Source of the DNA: UBA2233 sp002347965 [NCBI: Nitrospirae bacterium UBA2233]
GTDB taxonomy: Bacteria > UBA2233
NCBI GenBank assembly: GCA_002347965.1
Contig: DDYN01000054.1
Span: 1-48,792, forward strand
Direction of reading: 5' to 3'
DNA: 48,792 nucleotides
The notes under the pieces are model-generated. The model ran no database searches, was not told the origin of the DNA, and saw only the letters and a list, made by a program, of their open reading frames with translations. Of the stretch, positions 16,429 to 25,756 are shown piece after piece. The position numbers and the translations under genes were made by a program. Position 1 is the first letter of the stretch, and the number at the start of each line of letters is the position of its first letter.

Positions 16429-18762
16429 TTAAGACTTTGTGCTATCTTTCCAGGACGAGGGCAACGTGAACCCTTCAATGTCCTGCAATTCATAAAGGCT
16501 CTGCCCTTTGCCATCCAAAAGCCAGACGCTGAAAACGGCACCAAGGCCTCCCCCTTTCTTCTTGGCCACACCAAAAGCCCGTAGCGGCCCTTTTGCAGGA
16601 CCTTCCATTGCAAAGCGAACCAGCCTCATAGAAACGGGTAGCAGCCCGCCACCCAGGTGATCCAGCGCCCATAGCCAGCCAAGCTGCAGGGCGCCGTCTA
16701 TGATCAAGGGGTCGGTTTGCCAACCTTCCTCCTTTGGCCACCCAGCCTCGATCAGGCCCTTGAGCCTTCCGCCAAAACGGGACTCTTCCAGCCCCTCGAC
16801 ATCTAAGATGGCATCGAATGGCCTTTGGTGGAATATCTTTTTGCCGTAAATATCGTGAGGGTCTATGGCTGGTTTATTCTTAAAGGGCTCAAACTTGGGC
16901 GCTTCGATGGAAGGCCTTGAATCAGAGAGCACCACTTTGCCCGTGTAGGCAACGGCCCCGCCTTCGTTAAGCAGCGATACGCCTACGGTTCCGTCTTCGT
17001 TTTCTGTCAGCTTAAGCGTAAGGCGGGTTTGAGAAGACTCGAAATTCTCAAGGATGACGCCTTTTTTAAGGCGCACGTCCCTGCCCTCCAACGCCAGCTT
17101 TTCTGGCCTAAAGGCCTTTGCCGCCCTTAAAAACCACTCGATTACCATGACAAAGGGCAACACGACCTTACCTTGAATTTTATGGCCTTCTAAATAAGGG
17201 TGGGTTTTCTTTCCTACAAGGACATCGAAGCTGCGCTCCTTGGGCCGGTCTAAAAACTCAAGCAGCCCGGCGATAGAGATGTCGCCTGCGATGACAACCT
17301 CCGGCTGTGTGTGTTTGGCCTGGAGCATCTCGCGCAGGAACGCCTTGCTCCCCTCTTCTTTGGGGATCAAACGAATGCCGCGCTTTTCGAACTCCCTTTG
17401 AAGGGCGGGCGTTACCATGCCGCTCTCCCAAGCGCCCCAGCCGATGGATTTCACCTTGCAATCCGGCCTTTCCTTGGACAAGGCCAAAGCGATGAGGTTG
17501 AGCACCTCGTTGGCCATGCCGTAGTCGGACTGTCCGATGTTGCCGGAGCGGCCGACTATAGAAGAGAACAGACAGACCGTCTTTAAGGGCTCGTCCTTTA
17601 GGGTCTCTAGGAGGTTGGCCAAGCCTATTACCTTTGTTCCGAACACGTAATCGAAGTGCTCGGGCTTTTTGTCCCTTAGGCGCTTGTCCGCCAAAACGCC
17701 AGCGCCGTGGATGAGCGTTGTGATGGGCCCAAACCTCTCGCGCACCAGGCCGATGGCCTCCTTAAGGCCGGCCAGGTCGCTGACATCGCATACTATATAC
17801 TCTACTTCACTGCCGGCCTCTCTTAAGGCTTCAAGCGTGGAGCGGGTTTCCCTGATGGCTTCAACCTTTAAGGCCGCCTTCTTGGCATCTATTGGGGTTA
17901 CGCTTTGCCCCTTGGCCTTCATGGCCATCAAATAGGCCCTCTTTAGGTTGGCATCGCCCGAGATTCCTTCAGCCCAGTCGGGATCGGGGGCAAGCTCCGT
18001 CCTGCCTAGGATGGCGATTTTGGGATGGACGCGCTTGGCCAAACTGATTAGGCAGGCGGCCGTAATACCCCTGCCCCCCCCTGAGACAACGATGATGGAG
18101 TTTGAGTCGATCGTGGGCTCTCCGTCTTGGGCAGGATGGGCGATAGGGCTAAGAACAAGCCTTTCGCCGTCGGCCTTAAGCCCGATTTCCGGCTCATTTC
18201 CGCCCCTTAGAAGCTCTTTTACGATTTCGCGGCAGGTTTCCTGGATGTCTCTTCCGGCACGCTCGATGTCTATCGCCCTTATGCAAGCCTTGGGCCATTC
18301 GTACGAGCAGGTCTTGGCCAGGCTTGAAAACCCGCCTATCCAGGCCCTTTCAAGCTTTCCTGAGTGCCCGAAGGCACCGCCTGTATCCTGCACGAAGACC
18401 AAAGAGCCGCCCTTGGCCTCGAAGCCGGGCGCCAGTCTTGAGGCCAGAAGGAAAGCTTCTTTCGAGAGGGCCATCGCTTGCTTTGGAGAATCAACGTCGT
18501 GCAAACCGTGCAAGGAGATGACAACTTCGGCCTCTTCGGGAACTTCAGAAACGGCCTGGGCTTTGATCCCCTCTTGCTCGAGCGCTAAGCACAGCGCTCG
18601 GCCGGCCTCTTCGTGGCCCACGACAAACACCGGGTCGGCATCCAAAAGCCCAGGCAGGACAAACCCGGGGTATCCCTTAAGGGTAGGCTCGAAGACGTGG
18701 CGTTTCAGAAGGCCTATGTCTTTGAGGTCGTCTTCTTTGGGTGTTTTTTCTTTTTCAGGCAT
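16429..18762 (-). CDS. Ketoreductase-dehydratase subunit of the lipid synthase
   Basis: Residues 220-450 are a PKS-type ketoreductase: NADP-binding GGGRGIT (228-234), catalytic Ser400/401, Tyr414 and Asn418 (LFSSIVGR...SDYGMAN). Residues 510-765 form a PKS-type dehydratase with HKIQGKVVLP (HxxxGxxxxP, His527) and IIDGALQ supplying the Asp. The first 210 residues resemble the structural half of a PKS ketoreductase. In described myxobacterial clusters these domains are fused behind the ACPs in Pfa2; here they form a separate 777-residue protein. Its ATG overlaps the stop of the KS-AT-ACP gene (TAATG), so translation is probably coupled and the two proteins likely work as one complex. It reduces the beta-keto group and removes water. 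Confidence 0.92.
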   Translation of the reverse strand: MPEKEKTPKEDDLKDIGLLKRHVFEPTLKGYPGFVLPGLLDADPVFVVGHEEAGRALCLALEQEGIKAQAVSEVPEEAEVVISLHGLHDVDSPKQAMALSKEAFLLASRLAPGFEAKGGSLVFVQDTGGAFGHSGKLERAWIGGFSSLAKTCSYEWPKACIRAIDIERAGRDIQETCREIVKELLRGGNEPEIGLKADGERLVLSPIAHPAQDGEPTIDSNSIIVVSGGGRGITAACLISLAKRVHPKIAILGRTELAPDPDWAEGISGDANLKRAYLMAMKAKGQSVTPIDAKKAALKVEAIRETRSTLEALREAGSEVEYIVCDVSDLAGLKEAIGLVRERFGPITTLIHGAGVLADKRLRDKKPEHFDYVFGTKVIGLANLLETLKDEPLKTVCLFSSIVGRSGNIGQSDYGMANEVLNLIALALSKERPDCKVKSIGWGAWESGMVTPALQREFEKRGIRLIPKEEGSKAFLREMLQAKHTQPEVVIAGDISIAGLLEFLDRPKERSFDVLVGKKTHPYLEGHKIQGKVVLPFVMVIEWFLRAAKAFRPEKLALEGRDVRLKKGVILENFESSQTRLTLKLTENEDGTVGVSLLNEGGAVAYTGKVVLSDSRPSIEAPKFEPFKNKPAIDPHDIYGKKIFHQRPFDAILDVEGLEESRFGGRLKGLIEAGWPKEEGWQTDPLIIDGALQLGWLWALDHLGGGLLPVSMRLVRFAMEGPAKGPLRAFGVAKKKGGGLGAVFSVWLLDGKGQSLYELQDIEGFTLPSSWKDSTKS

Positions 18763-21700
18763 TAAGCCAAGAGTTTTTTTTTAAACTCGGCCTCATCCAG
18801 GACTTTTACCTCGCCCTTTCGCACCCTATCAATAAAGCCGATGACATCCCTTAGGGTCCTTAGCGATGTTACCTCGGCAGGGTCCACCTTGGGAAGCTCG
18901 CCCACCTCGTCTTGGAGGCCAGAGAGAATTTCCACCCGCTTGATCGAGTCTATCCCCAGGTCCGTCTCAAGGTCCATATCCAGCTCGAGCATCTCGATCG
19001 GATAGCCCGTCTTGTCGGCCACGACCTCCAGCATCTTGGCCTGGATCTCCTCGAGCGATAGGCTCATCAACAGCGACATTTTCTCGGAGGCGCCCTGCGT
19101 TGTCGCGCTTTCCTCGGTATTAGGGCTCGAGGGCTCCGCGACGAACGCTTGGGGGGGCTGCTTGGGGCTAGGGGAGGCTTGTGGTTTAGGTTTGGAGAGT
19201 GCGTACCCTTGAGGGGCCGACGGGCTAAGGGCCTCTTCGGGCCATGCATTCTGGGGCTGTAGGCTTTCCGGTTGCCTGAAAACCGCGGTCGAGGGCCTTT
19301 TTTTAAGCGGCCTGGGCGATGGCATTTGCGAAATGGGCCTTGGCCGGACCTGGCCTCCCGTAATGAGTGCTTCGAGGCACTCTAACGAGCGGTCGGCAAA
19401 GCTAAGGAACATCATGTGGGCCTCTGCGGTCTGCTGCTGGATGTTCTGGATAGCCCCGGCCCAGCCATCGGCATCATCTGGGGTGTAAGGTTCAAGCTCG
19501 CCGCTATCGTCCTGCCATGGGGTGATAGCCATAGCTTGTTCTTTTTCTTGCTTCTCGTCGTCTAACGGGTTCACGGTCCACTCCTTGGTTTGATCGTTTT
19601 TATGCCCAACGTCATCTTCGCTGCCTTGCTGACTAAGCCCCATAAGAGCATCCCCCTTTTTTTCTGGGGGCTCGCTTAGGGCCTCTTTGGCGTGGTTATC
19701 GTCTAACAACCGGCCCCCTTGAGGCTTGCCATTGCCGGCACCGTTCGGCGGGTAACGATTGCCTATGTTGGCACCCGATATGGCAACCGGCAGGCGCATC
19801 GGTTTTCTTGTGGCCGGGTCCGCGGGCATCCAAAATTCTTCATAAAGCGCCCTGAAATCGAGCGCGTACCCGAGCGCGGCCAGTTGGCCTAGCGCCTGAA
19901 AAAGGCTGATGATGCCGTCCTGGCGCTTATTGTCCAAGGGGATCGCGGCATGAGCGCGCGGGCCGAGTATCGCGTCAACAAGACCGGTAAGAACCCGCCC
20001 CGGACCCACCTCAAGGAAGACCCTGATACCGGATTCATACATCGCCTCGATCTGATCCATGAAGCGGACGGGCCTTGCTATTTGGGTGGCCAAAAGGGAC
20101 CTGATACCCTCGGCGTCTTCCGGATAGGTCTGCGCGGTGGCGTTGGCGTAGACTCTACCTTGAGGAGCTTTGATTTCAAGGCTTGCAAGGAATTCGCCAA
20201 AGGGCACGCTGGAGCGACTTACGACATCCGAGTGGAAAGCGGTGGCTACGGGTAGGCGTTTTACATCAAAACCGGCCTCTTGAAGCCGCCTTTCGGCCTC
20301 CTCGATGGACGCCACGCGCCCCGAGATGACGGATTGCTTGGGGGAGTTTCGGTTGGCCACGACGACATCCATGCCCCAGTCCTTAAGGAGGCCCTCGATT
20401 TTATCCGGTTCCCCGTTGACGGCAGACATCGCCCCCTCGCCCCTTGCAGCATCGGCCATAAGCTCCCCGCGCTTCCTTGCGGCCTTAAGGAAGGCCTCCT
20501 CGTCTAAGCAGGCCGCTGCGTAGAGCGCTGTAATCTCGCCAAAGCTATGGCCGGCGAAGGCATCTGGGCTTAAGCCTAGCCTCCTTAGCAGGGCAAGCTG
20601 ACTTAGGCTGACCAGCCCGATGGCAGGCTGGGCCCATTCGGTGGAAGTTAGGCGCTCTTCTTGGGCCTTTTTCGCCCCTTCATCGAAAACCGGGGTAGGA
20701 AAGACCGCTTCATGCGGGCGAAGCCCATCAAAGGTCATTTTTGAGGCCCTGTCCCATACGGCGCGGGCATCTTCGAAGCTCATCGCCAGATCGGCGCCCA
20801 TGCCTATGTACTGGCTTCCCTGGCCGGGGAACAGAAACGCAAGCCCATTTAGGGGTTCCCCTACCCCGTAATACCAGCCCTTGGGGGAAGATACGGGCTT
20901 ATCGGGGGCTTTTTCGATCATCGTAAGGCTTAAGTCTAAAGCGGCCTTGAGCTCTTCTTTATCCTTGGCTGTAATGGCCAAACGGTTGGGTTCAGTGGCC
21001 TTAAAGTCTATGGCGCTTCGCCTTGCATAAAAACAGAAGGCCTCATCGTCTTTGATGAGCCCTAAAGTTTTTCGTGCTTCCTCGCCAAGAGAGCGCACGG
21101 AATCGGCAGAAAACAAGAACAGTTCGGCCTTTGGGGTCAAAAACTTTGGCTTTTTGGCTCCAGGACCTAGGTATTCTTCTAGGACTACGTGGAAGTTAGT
21201 CCCCCCAAACCCGAACGCGGAGACCCCCGCTCGCCTCGGTACGCCGGGCTCTTGGACCCACGGCCTGGAGTACGTGTTGAGGTAAAACGGGCTGTCTTCG
21301 ATCTTGAGGGCCGGGATGGGACGCCTGATCTTGATCGTCGGCGGTAATACCTTGTGATGCACCCCCAGCATGGCCTTGATAAAAGACGCAGCGCCGGCGG
21401 CGCCTTTTGTGTGCCCGATCTGGCTTTTGACGCTGCCCAAGGCGCAGTATTGCTTGCGGTCTAAGCCGCCTTGCTCAACAAAGACCTTTTTGAGCGCCAT
21501 GAACTCCGGCGTATCCCCGGCCTTTGTCCCTGTCCCGTGGGCCTCGATAAGCCCCACAGTCGCCGGGCTTACGCCTGCGCGTTCGTAGGCCCTTTTGAGC
21601 GCCAGCGCCTGGCCTTCGTCTTTTGGGGCGTAGATTGCCGTTCCCGAACCGTCCGAGCTCGATCCGACTCCTTTGATAACCCCGTAGATCTCATCGCCGT

Positions 21701-22583
21701 CGCGCTCTGCATCCTCCAAAAGCCTAAGCGCCATGAGCCCCAAGCCCTCACCCAGAATCATGCCGTCGGAATCGTCGGAAAACGGCCTGCTATCCCCCGT
21801 GAACGACATCGCGGGGGTTTTGGTGAAGCACATGTACATGCCGATGTCCATGGCCGCATCCACCCCGCCTGTAATGGCCATGTCGGCCTCGCCCATATAA
21901 AGCTCGTGAATGGCCATCAAAAGCGCGGCCAGGGAGCTTGCGCAGGCCGCATCCACCGTGCAGTTGGTTCCCCTCAAATCGAATTTATTGGCGATGCGCC
22001 CCGAAATGACGTTGTTAAGAAGCCCGGGGAACGTCGCCTCCGAACCCTTTTTGAAGTAGCCGGCGGCCGTTTCTACGAATGCGTCCAACTGCTTGCGGGT
22101 AAAGCCCAAATCTTTTAGTATGGTCTCCCAAAGCGGCCTTTGGAGCCCTCCGACAAGAGAGCCTAAGAGCTCCGTCGCACCCGTGGCGCCTATGATGCAG
22201 CTTACCCTTGAGCGGTCCACGTGCTCGAACTTACCCTTCAGGGCATCGTCGATGAGCCGGGCGGCCAAAAGTAAGGATAGGAGTTGGACGGTGTCCGTGT
22301 CCTCGAGCTGCTTGGGGAGGATGCCAAACGCCATGCAATCGAACAGGACCTCCCCCAAGAAAGCGCCCCGTTTACAGTAGGTCTTGTCCCTTGGGGGGTG
22401 AAGGAGGTCAAAATTGGGTTCGTAGTAATCGCTGATTAACCACCTGTTCGGGGGGACATCGGTGATAAGGTCGCGCCCGTCTTTGATGTCTCGCCAAAAC
22501 CCGACGGTATCGCTAGAGCCGGGAAACAGGGCCGACAGCCCGACGACCGCAACGGGGGGGTACGAAAACGTTTCCTGCGCCAT
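18762..22583 (-). CDS. pfaA: PfaA/Pfa2-type KS-AT-ACP lipid synthase
   Basis: A 1273-residue multidomain protein. The ketosynthase (8-470) keeps Cys214 (DAACASS), His349 (EAHGTGT) and His391 (SQIGHTKG). The malonyl-type acyltransferase (about 580-880) has FPGQGSQYIGMG and Ser680 in GHSFGE. A long low-complexity linker (about 930-1160) contains a helix TAEAHMMFLSFADR related to the HxxFL helix in the neighbouring megasynthase. Only one carrier domain follows, with the pantetheine site LGIDSIKRVEI at Ser1213. PUFA synthases usually have several tandem ACPs, so one copy is notable. No strong ribosome site precedes ATG 22583: AAAGGA lies about 13 bases upstream. It condenses malonyl units and carries the chain. 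Confidence 0.93.
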   Translation of the reverse strand: MAQETFSYPPVAVVGLSALFPGSSDTVGFWRDIKDGRDLITDVPPNRWLISDYYEPNFDLLHPPRDKTYCKRGAFLGEVLFDCMAFGILPKQLEDTDTVQLLSLLLAARLIDDALKGKFEHVDRSRVSCIIGATGATELLGSLVGGLQRPLWETILKDLGFTRKQLDAFVETAAGYFKKGSEATFPGLLNNVISGRIANKFDLRGTNCTVDAACASSLAALLMAIHELYMGEADMAITGGVDAAMDIGMYMCFTKTPAMSFTGDSRPFSDDSDGMILGEGLGLMALRLLEDAERDGDEIYGVIKGVGSSSDGSGTAIYAPKDEGQALALKRAYERAGVSPATVGLIEAHGTGTKAGDTPEFMALKKVFVEQGGLDRKQYCALGSVKSQIGHTKGAAGAASFIKAMLGVHHKVLPPTIKIRRPIPALKIEDSPFYLNTYSRPWVQEPGVPRRAGVSAFGFGGTNFHVVLEEYLGPGAKKPKFLTPKAELFLFSADSVRSLGEEARKTLGLIKDDEAFCFYARRSAIDFKATEPNRLAITAKDKEELKAALDLSLTMIEKAPDKPVSSPKGWYYGVGEPLNGLAFLFPGQGSQYIGMGADLAMSFEDARAVWDRASKMTFDGLRPHEAVFPTPVFDEGAKKAQEERLTSTEWAQPAIGLVSLSQLALLRRLGLSPDAFAGHSFGEITALYAAACLDEEAFLKAARKRGELMADAARGEGAMSAVNGEPDKIEGLLKDWGMDVVVANRNSPKQSVISGRVASIEEAERRLQEAGFDVKRLPVATAFHSDVVSRSSVPFGEFLASLEIKAPQGRVYANATAQTYPEDAEGIRSLLATQIARPVRFMDQIEAMYESGIRVFLEVGPGRVLTGLVDAILGPRAHAAIPLDNKRQDGIISLFQALGQLAALGYALDFRALYEEFWMPADPATRKPMRLPVAISGANIGNRYPPNGAGNGKPQGGRLLDDNHAKEALSEPPEKKGDALMGLSQQGSEDDVGHKNDQTKEWTVNPLDDEKQEKEQAMAITPWQDDSGELEPYTPDDADGWAGAIQNIQQQTAEAHMMFLSFADRSLECLEALITGGQVRPRPISQMPSPRPLKKRPSTAVFRQPESLQPQNAWPEEALSPSAPQGYALSKPKPQASPSPKQPPQAFVAEPSSPNTEESATTQGASEKMSLLMSLSLEEIQAKMLEVVADKTGYPIEMLELDMDLETDLGIDSIKRVEILSGLQDEVGELPKVDPAEVTSLRTLRDVIGFIDRVRKGEVKVLDEAEFKKKLLA

Positions 22584-22635
22584 AAGGACGATGGTTCCTT
22601 TTGAGGTTTTTTATCGTAATTCTTAGAAATTTAAT

Positions 22636-22644
22636 GGGGGGGGG
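22636..22644. other. Nine-base G/C homopolymer in the pfaD-pfaA gap
   Basis: A run of nine G on the plus strand (nine C in the transcript) sits in the 78-base gap between pfaD and the KS-AT-ACP gene. Slippage could change spacing or RNA structure ahead of the downstream start. It may also be only a sequencing-prone tract. Confidence 0.6.
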
Positions 22645-22661
22645 ACTCATACCGCCCAGCA

Positions 22662-24284
22662 TCATACCAGATGTCTGGGGCGGAAATCAAACGCTTGATG
22701 CGGCACGGGGACCCCGTAAGAGCGCAACTGATGGGCTCTGGTGATCTTTGCCGCCCCCTCTAGGAGGTTCAAGGCGATCTGGGCGACCGATCGGTTCTCG
22801 ATGGGCTCCAGGAACGTCCCCTTGACCCAGTCGTTGAACGCCCCCATCGCCGCCCCGCACCAGACCTGGTAGTCAACGGCCCTGTCCTTTTCCCCGACGA
22901 TCGGCCAGCGGCTCGATTGGCCCAAGTACCACCTGAACACGAGCGCCATCTTGTGCTTGGGGTCATTTTGGGCCCGCTCGATGGCACTCGGGGCCACGAC
23001 CTCAAAAAAGGCCCTCGTCTCTTCCCAGACCTCCTCAAGGGGCTTGCGGAACACCTGCTTTTCGAGCTTATCCCTCGTTTCTTGGGGAATGGCCTCCAAG
23101 GAGGGGTAGCGAACGTAAAGCTCGTAGAGCTGGCTTGCCCTGCCGGGGAACATGGTACCTTTTTTTAAGACCTGGACCTTCACCCCCATCTCGAACATGT
23201 CGGCCGAAGGGCACATAGTTACGTCGCTGACGCCCGCATTGGCGAGCATGGCCTTGGCCTCCTGGCTGATTCCCGCTTCGATCGCGCTTTGGTTGACCGT
23301 ACCCGTAACCACGTATGCCGCTCCCAAGGCAAACGCACCGGCCAGGCCAGCAGGAGTCCCCAACCCCCCGGCAGCCCCCAAGCGTACGCGGCCCGGATAG
23401 CCATACTTGTCGCATATTTCTTTTCGCAGCCTATCGATGACAGGAAATGCCGCACTGAGCACCTGGTTATCCGTGTGTCCGCCAGAGTCGGCCTCTACGG
23501 TAACATCCTGGGCGAGGGGCTCCCTAGAGGCAAGCTCGGCCTCACCTGCCGATAGCTGCCCCTTGGCCACGAGGGCCTTAAGGATAGCCTCGGGAGGTGG
23601 GGAGATGAAATGCCTTGCGACCTCAGGCCTGGAGATTTTGGCAAACAGCGCGTTTGGGCGGACGATTTTGCCGTTGGAACCTACATGAATACCGCTGAAG
23701 GCGTAGCGGACGACCGGCGGGGTTAGCCTTATGTAGGCCGATGCGCAGACTCTACGCACGCCCTTTTCCAAGAAAATATCCACGAGGGTGTCCTCGAGCC
23801 CGGGCACGACCGGGGAGTGGATCAGGTTGCACCCATAGGGCCCGTTTTGGCCGAGCTCTTTTTGGATCTGGACGATGGCCTCCTCCACCTGGTTGGGGGG
23901 CATCCCACCTGCCCCGTAGAACCCCATCATCCCGGCGCGCCCCAGGGCAACTACCATGGCTACGCCAGAAATCCCCCTGGCCATCTCTCCCCCCACGTAG
24001 GGAAAGCGCACCCCGTGGGCGGCGTTGAAGGCCCTGTCGCCAAGCCACTCCGGATAAAGGCCCGGCAAAAGCCCAAGGCAAGGGTAGCCGTCCTTACCAG
24101 CAGGACCAGGCCTACCCCCAAACCCAACCCCCAAACACCCACTCTTAGGGTCTATAATCATAAAGGCCGGCTGCCTGAAGGATTCGGCCGCTTCGTCCAA
24201 CTCGTTGGGGCTGAATAAAATTAAGCTGCTCTCAGAAGGGAACCAGCCTAAGGCTTCATGCATATTCCGAGGTTTTGCAATCAT
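22662..24284 (-). CDS. pfaD: PfaD-type enoyl reductase of the lipid synthase
   Basis: A 540-residue FMN enzyme of the 2-nitropropane dioxygenase/enoyl reductase family that reduces the double bond in chosen cycles of PUFA-type synthesis. Family features seen: LGVGFGGRPGPAGKDGYPCL near the N-terminus, GGEMARGISGVAMV, the phosphate/flavin region VEADSGGHTDNQ followed by RLGAAGGLGTPAG, and a long C-terminal segment (about 380-540) typical of PfaD rather than of stand-alone FabK. First gene of the lipid cluster, about 80 bases downstream of the -10 box at 24363-24368. The ATG at 24284 has GGAG 12 bases upstream; ATG 24263 is a less likely alternative start. The myxobacterial counterpart is Pfa1, also first in its operon. 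Confidence 0.94.
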   Translation of the reverse strand: MIAKPRNMHEALGWFPSESSLILFSPNELDEAAESFRQPAFMIIDPKSGCLGVGFGGRPGPAGKDGYPCLGLLPGLYPEWLGDRAFNAAHGVRFPYVGGEMARGISGVAMVVALGRAGMMGFYGAGGMPPNQVEEAIVQIQKELGQNGPYGCNLIHSPVVPGLEDTLVDIFLEKGVRRVCASAYIRLTPPVVRYAFSGIHVGSNGKIVRPNALFAKISRPEVARHFISPPPEAILKALVAKGQLSAGEAELASREPLAQDVTVEADSGGHTDNQVLSAAFPVIDRLRKEICDKYGYPGRVRLGAAGGLGTPAGLAGAFALGAAYVVTGTVNQSAIEAGISQEAKAMLANAGVSDVTMCPSADMFEMGVKVQVLKKGTMFPGRASQLYELYVRYPSLEAIPQETRDKLEKQVFRKPLEEVWEETRAFFEVVAPSAIERAQNDPKHKMALVFRWYLGQSSRWPIVGEKDRAVDYQVWCGAAMGAFNDWVKGTFLEPIENRSVAQIALNLLEGAAKITRAHQLRSYGVPVPHQAFDFRPRHLV

Positions 24285-24362
24285 CGAATTCGTCGCTCCA
24301 AGGATTTTTTAATTAGACGGTTGCGAGCCGGGTTTCTCTAGGACCTATGGCCTTTAGCCGCT

Positions 24363-24391
24363 ATTGTAGAAAAAAACCGGCCATCAATCAA
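24363..24391 (-). promoter_or_regulatory. Sigma-70-type promoter of the lipid cluster
   Basis: On the minus strand TTGATT (plus 24386-24391), 17 bases, TACAAT (plus 24363-24368). Both boxes and the spacing fit a vegetative promoter well. It lies between tyrS and pfaD, so pfaD through at least the KR-DH and pfaC genes, and perhaps the last two, would be one transcript. Confidence 0.65.
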
Positions 24392-24461
24392 CCGTAAGAA
24401 GGCTAACTATAGAGCTATTCTACAAGAATGAACTGCTTTTTCTTTGAGCCTCTCCACGTTG

Positions 24462-25742
24462 TCAATGGCCCCGGCTTCCGTTTTTCTCGGGCGCCTGTTT
24501 TGTGGCATCTAAGGAGGTTGACTTTTGGGGTATAAGCCTAACCCTGGCCATCTTCCTCCCAAGCTCAAGGACGAGCGACCCCTCCCCGGGGACGAGCCTC
24601 AAGGAAGGGTCCGATACCTTTTGCCTTTCTAATCGAACCGCTCCTTCTTGAACTTTCCTCATGAATTCCGAGGAGCTCTTGACAAACCCCAATTTTTTTA
24701 AGACATCCCCAAGCCACACATCCGGGGTGTCAACCGCGATGACTTCCTCGCCCAAGGAATCCGGAACCTGTTTTTTTTGGAAGCGCTCTTCAAAAAAGCG
24801 TAAAGCCCCTTGGGCGTCCTCGGCCCCGTGGATCCACGAAACCATCGCCAGGGCAAACCCCTTTTTTTCTTCCATGGGGTTAGCGGAGGGGCTTTCTAAG
24901 CGCCCCAAGACAGCTTCGAGTTGAGCGTAAGGCCTTGGGTCTAGCAAGCGGATGTATTTCATCAAAAGCCGATCGTTTAGCGCCATGATCTTTCCGAACA
25001 TTTCCTTGGGGGGGTCGTTAAGGGCGATGACATTCCCGAACGATTTGCTCATCTTTAAACGGCCGTCTAGCCCTTCGAGCAAAGGAAGCGTCATGACAAC
25101 CTGAGGGTTTTGCCCCAAAGCCCTTTGGATGTCGCGCCCTAGGAGGAGGTTAAAGATTTGGTCCTGCCCCCCCAGTTCGACATCGGCCTCCAAAGCGTAC
25201 GAATCGTAGGCTTGCAACAAAGGATAGTGGAGCTCGTGAAAGCCTAATGGCTCCTCGCTCTTGAGTCTTTCGTGAAAATCCTGACGCGATAAAAGCTTGG
25301 CAACGCTCACGGTGGAAGCAAGCTCAAGCAGTCTTTCTAGGCTCAAAGGGGCAAGCCAAGAACTGTTGAAAACGACGTGGGTCTTGGAAGGGTCGAGGAC
25401 CCGAAAAAGCTGCTCTTGGTATGTTTTAGCGTTTAACTCGACCTCCTCTTCCGAAAGCCTCGGGCGGGTCGCCTTTCGACCCGACGGGTCGCCGATACGC
25501 GCCGTAAAATCCCCTATGAGGGCGTAGACATGCGCTCCCCATTCCTGAAAGGCCCTAAGCTTCCTGAGGGCCACAAGATGTCCAAAATGAAGGTCTGGGG
25601 AGGTTGGGTCAAACCCCATTTTTACGCGCAAGGGCCTCCCTCGGCGCCTAGAGCGTTCTTGGGCTTCTAACAACTCGCCTTCGGTAATGAGCTCGACCAC
25701 ATCCACCAACACAGGGTTAGTGCCGTTCGGATAGGTTTCCAT
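24462..25742 (-). CDS. tyrS: Tyrosyl-tRNA synthetase
   Basis: Charges tRNA-Tyr. The 426-residue protein has the class I signatures HFGH (52-55, in PTSPDLHFGH) and KMSKS (LKMSKSFGN, 230-234), a Rossmann catalytic core and a C-terminal S4 RNA-binding domain (about 340-410, from VWLGDVLKKLGFVKSSSEFM). The ARIGDPSGRKATRP stretch after the first beta strands is typical of the TyrZ-like subgroup. It is the last gene of fthC-rny-ymdB-tyrS, 14 bases after ymdB. No clear hairpin terminator follows before the lipid promoter. Confidence 0.96.
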   Translation of the reverse strand: METYPNGTNPVLVDVVELITEGELLEAQERSRRRGRPLRVKMGFDPTSPDLHFGHLVALRKLRAFQEWGAHVYALIGDFTARIGDPSGRKATRPRLSEEEVELNAKTYQEQLFRVLDPSKTHVVFNSSWLAPLSLERLLELASTVSVAKLLSRQDFHERLKSEEPLGFHELHYPLLQAYDSYALEADVELGGQDQIFNLLLGRDIQRALGQNPQVVMTLPLLEGLDGRLKMSKSFGNVIALNDPPKEMFGKIMALNDRLLMKYIRLLDPRPYAQLEAVLGRLESPSANPMEEKKGFALAMVSWIHGAEDAQGALRFFEERFQKKQVPDSLGEEVIAVDTPDVWLGDVLKKLGFVKSSSEFMRKVQEGAVRLERQKVSDPSLRLVPGEGSLVLELGRKMARVRLIPQKSTSLDATKQAPEKNGSRGH

Positions 25743-25756
25743 CGTTCAACCGCCCC

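Noticed and set aside
16235-18784. Long plus-strand frames opposite the lipid synthase genes
   Set aside because: They are antisense shadows of genes with clear domain motifs and have no ribosome sites or family features.
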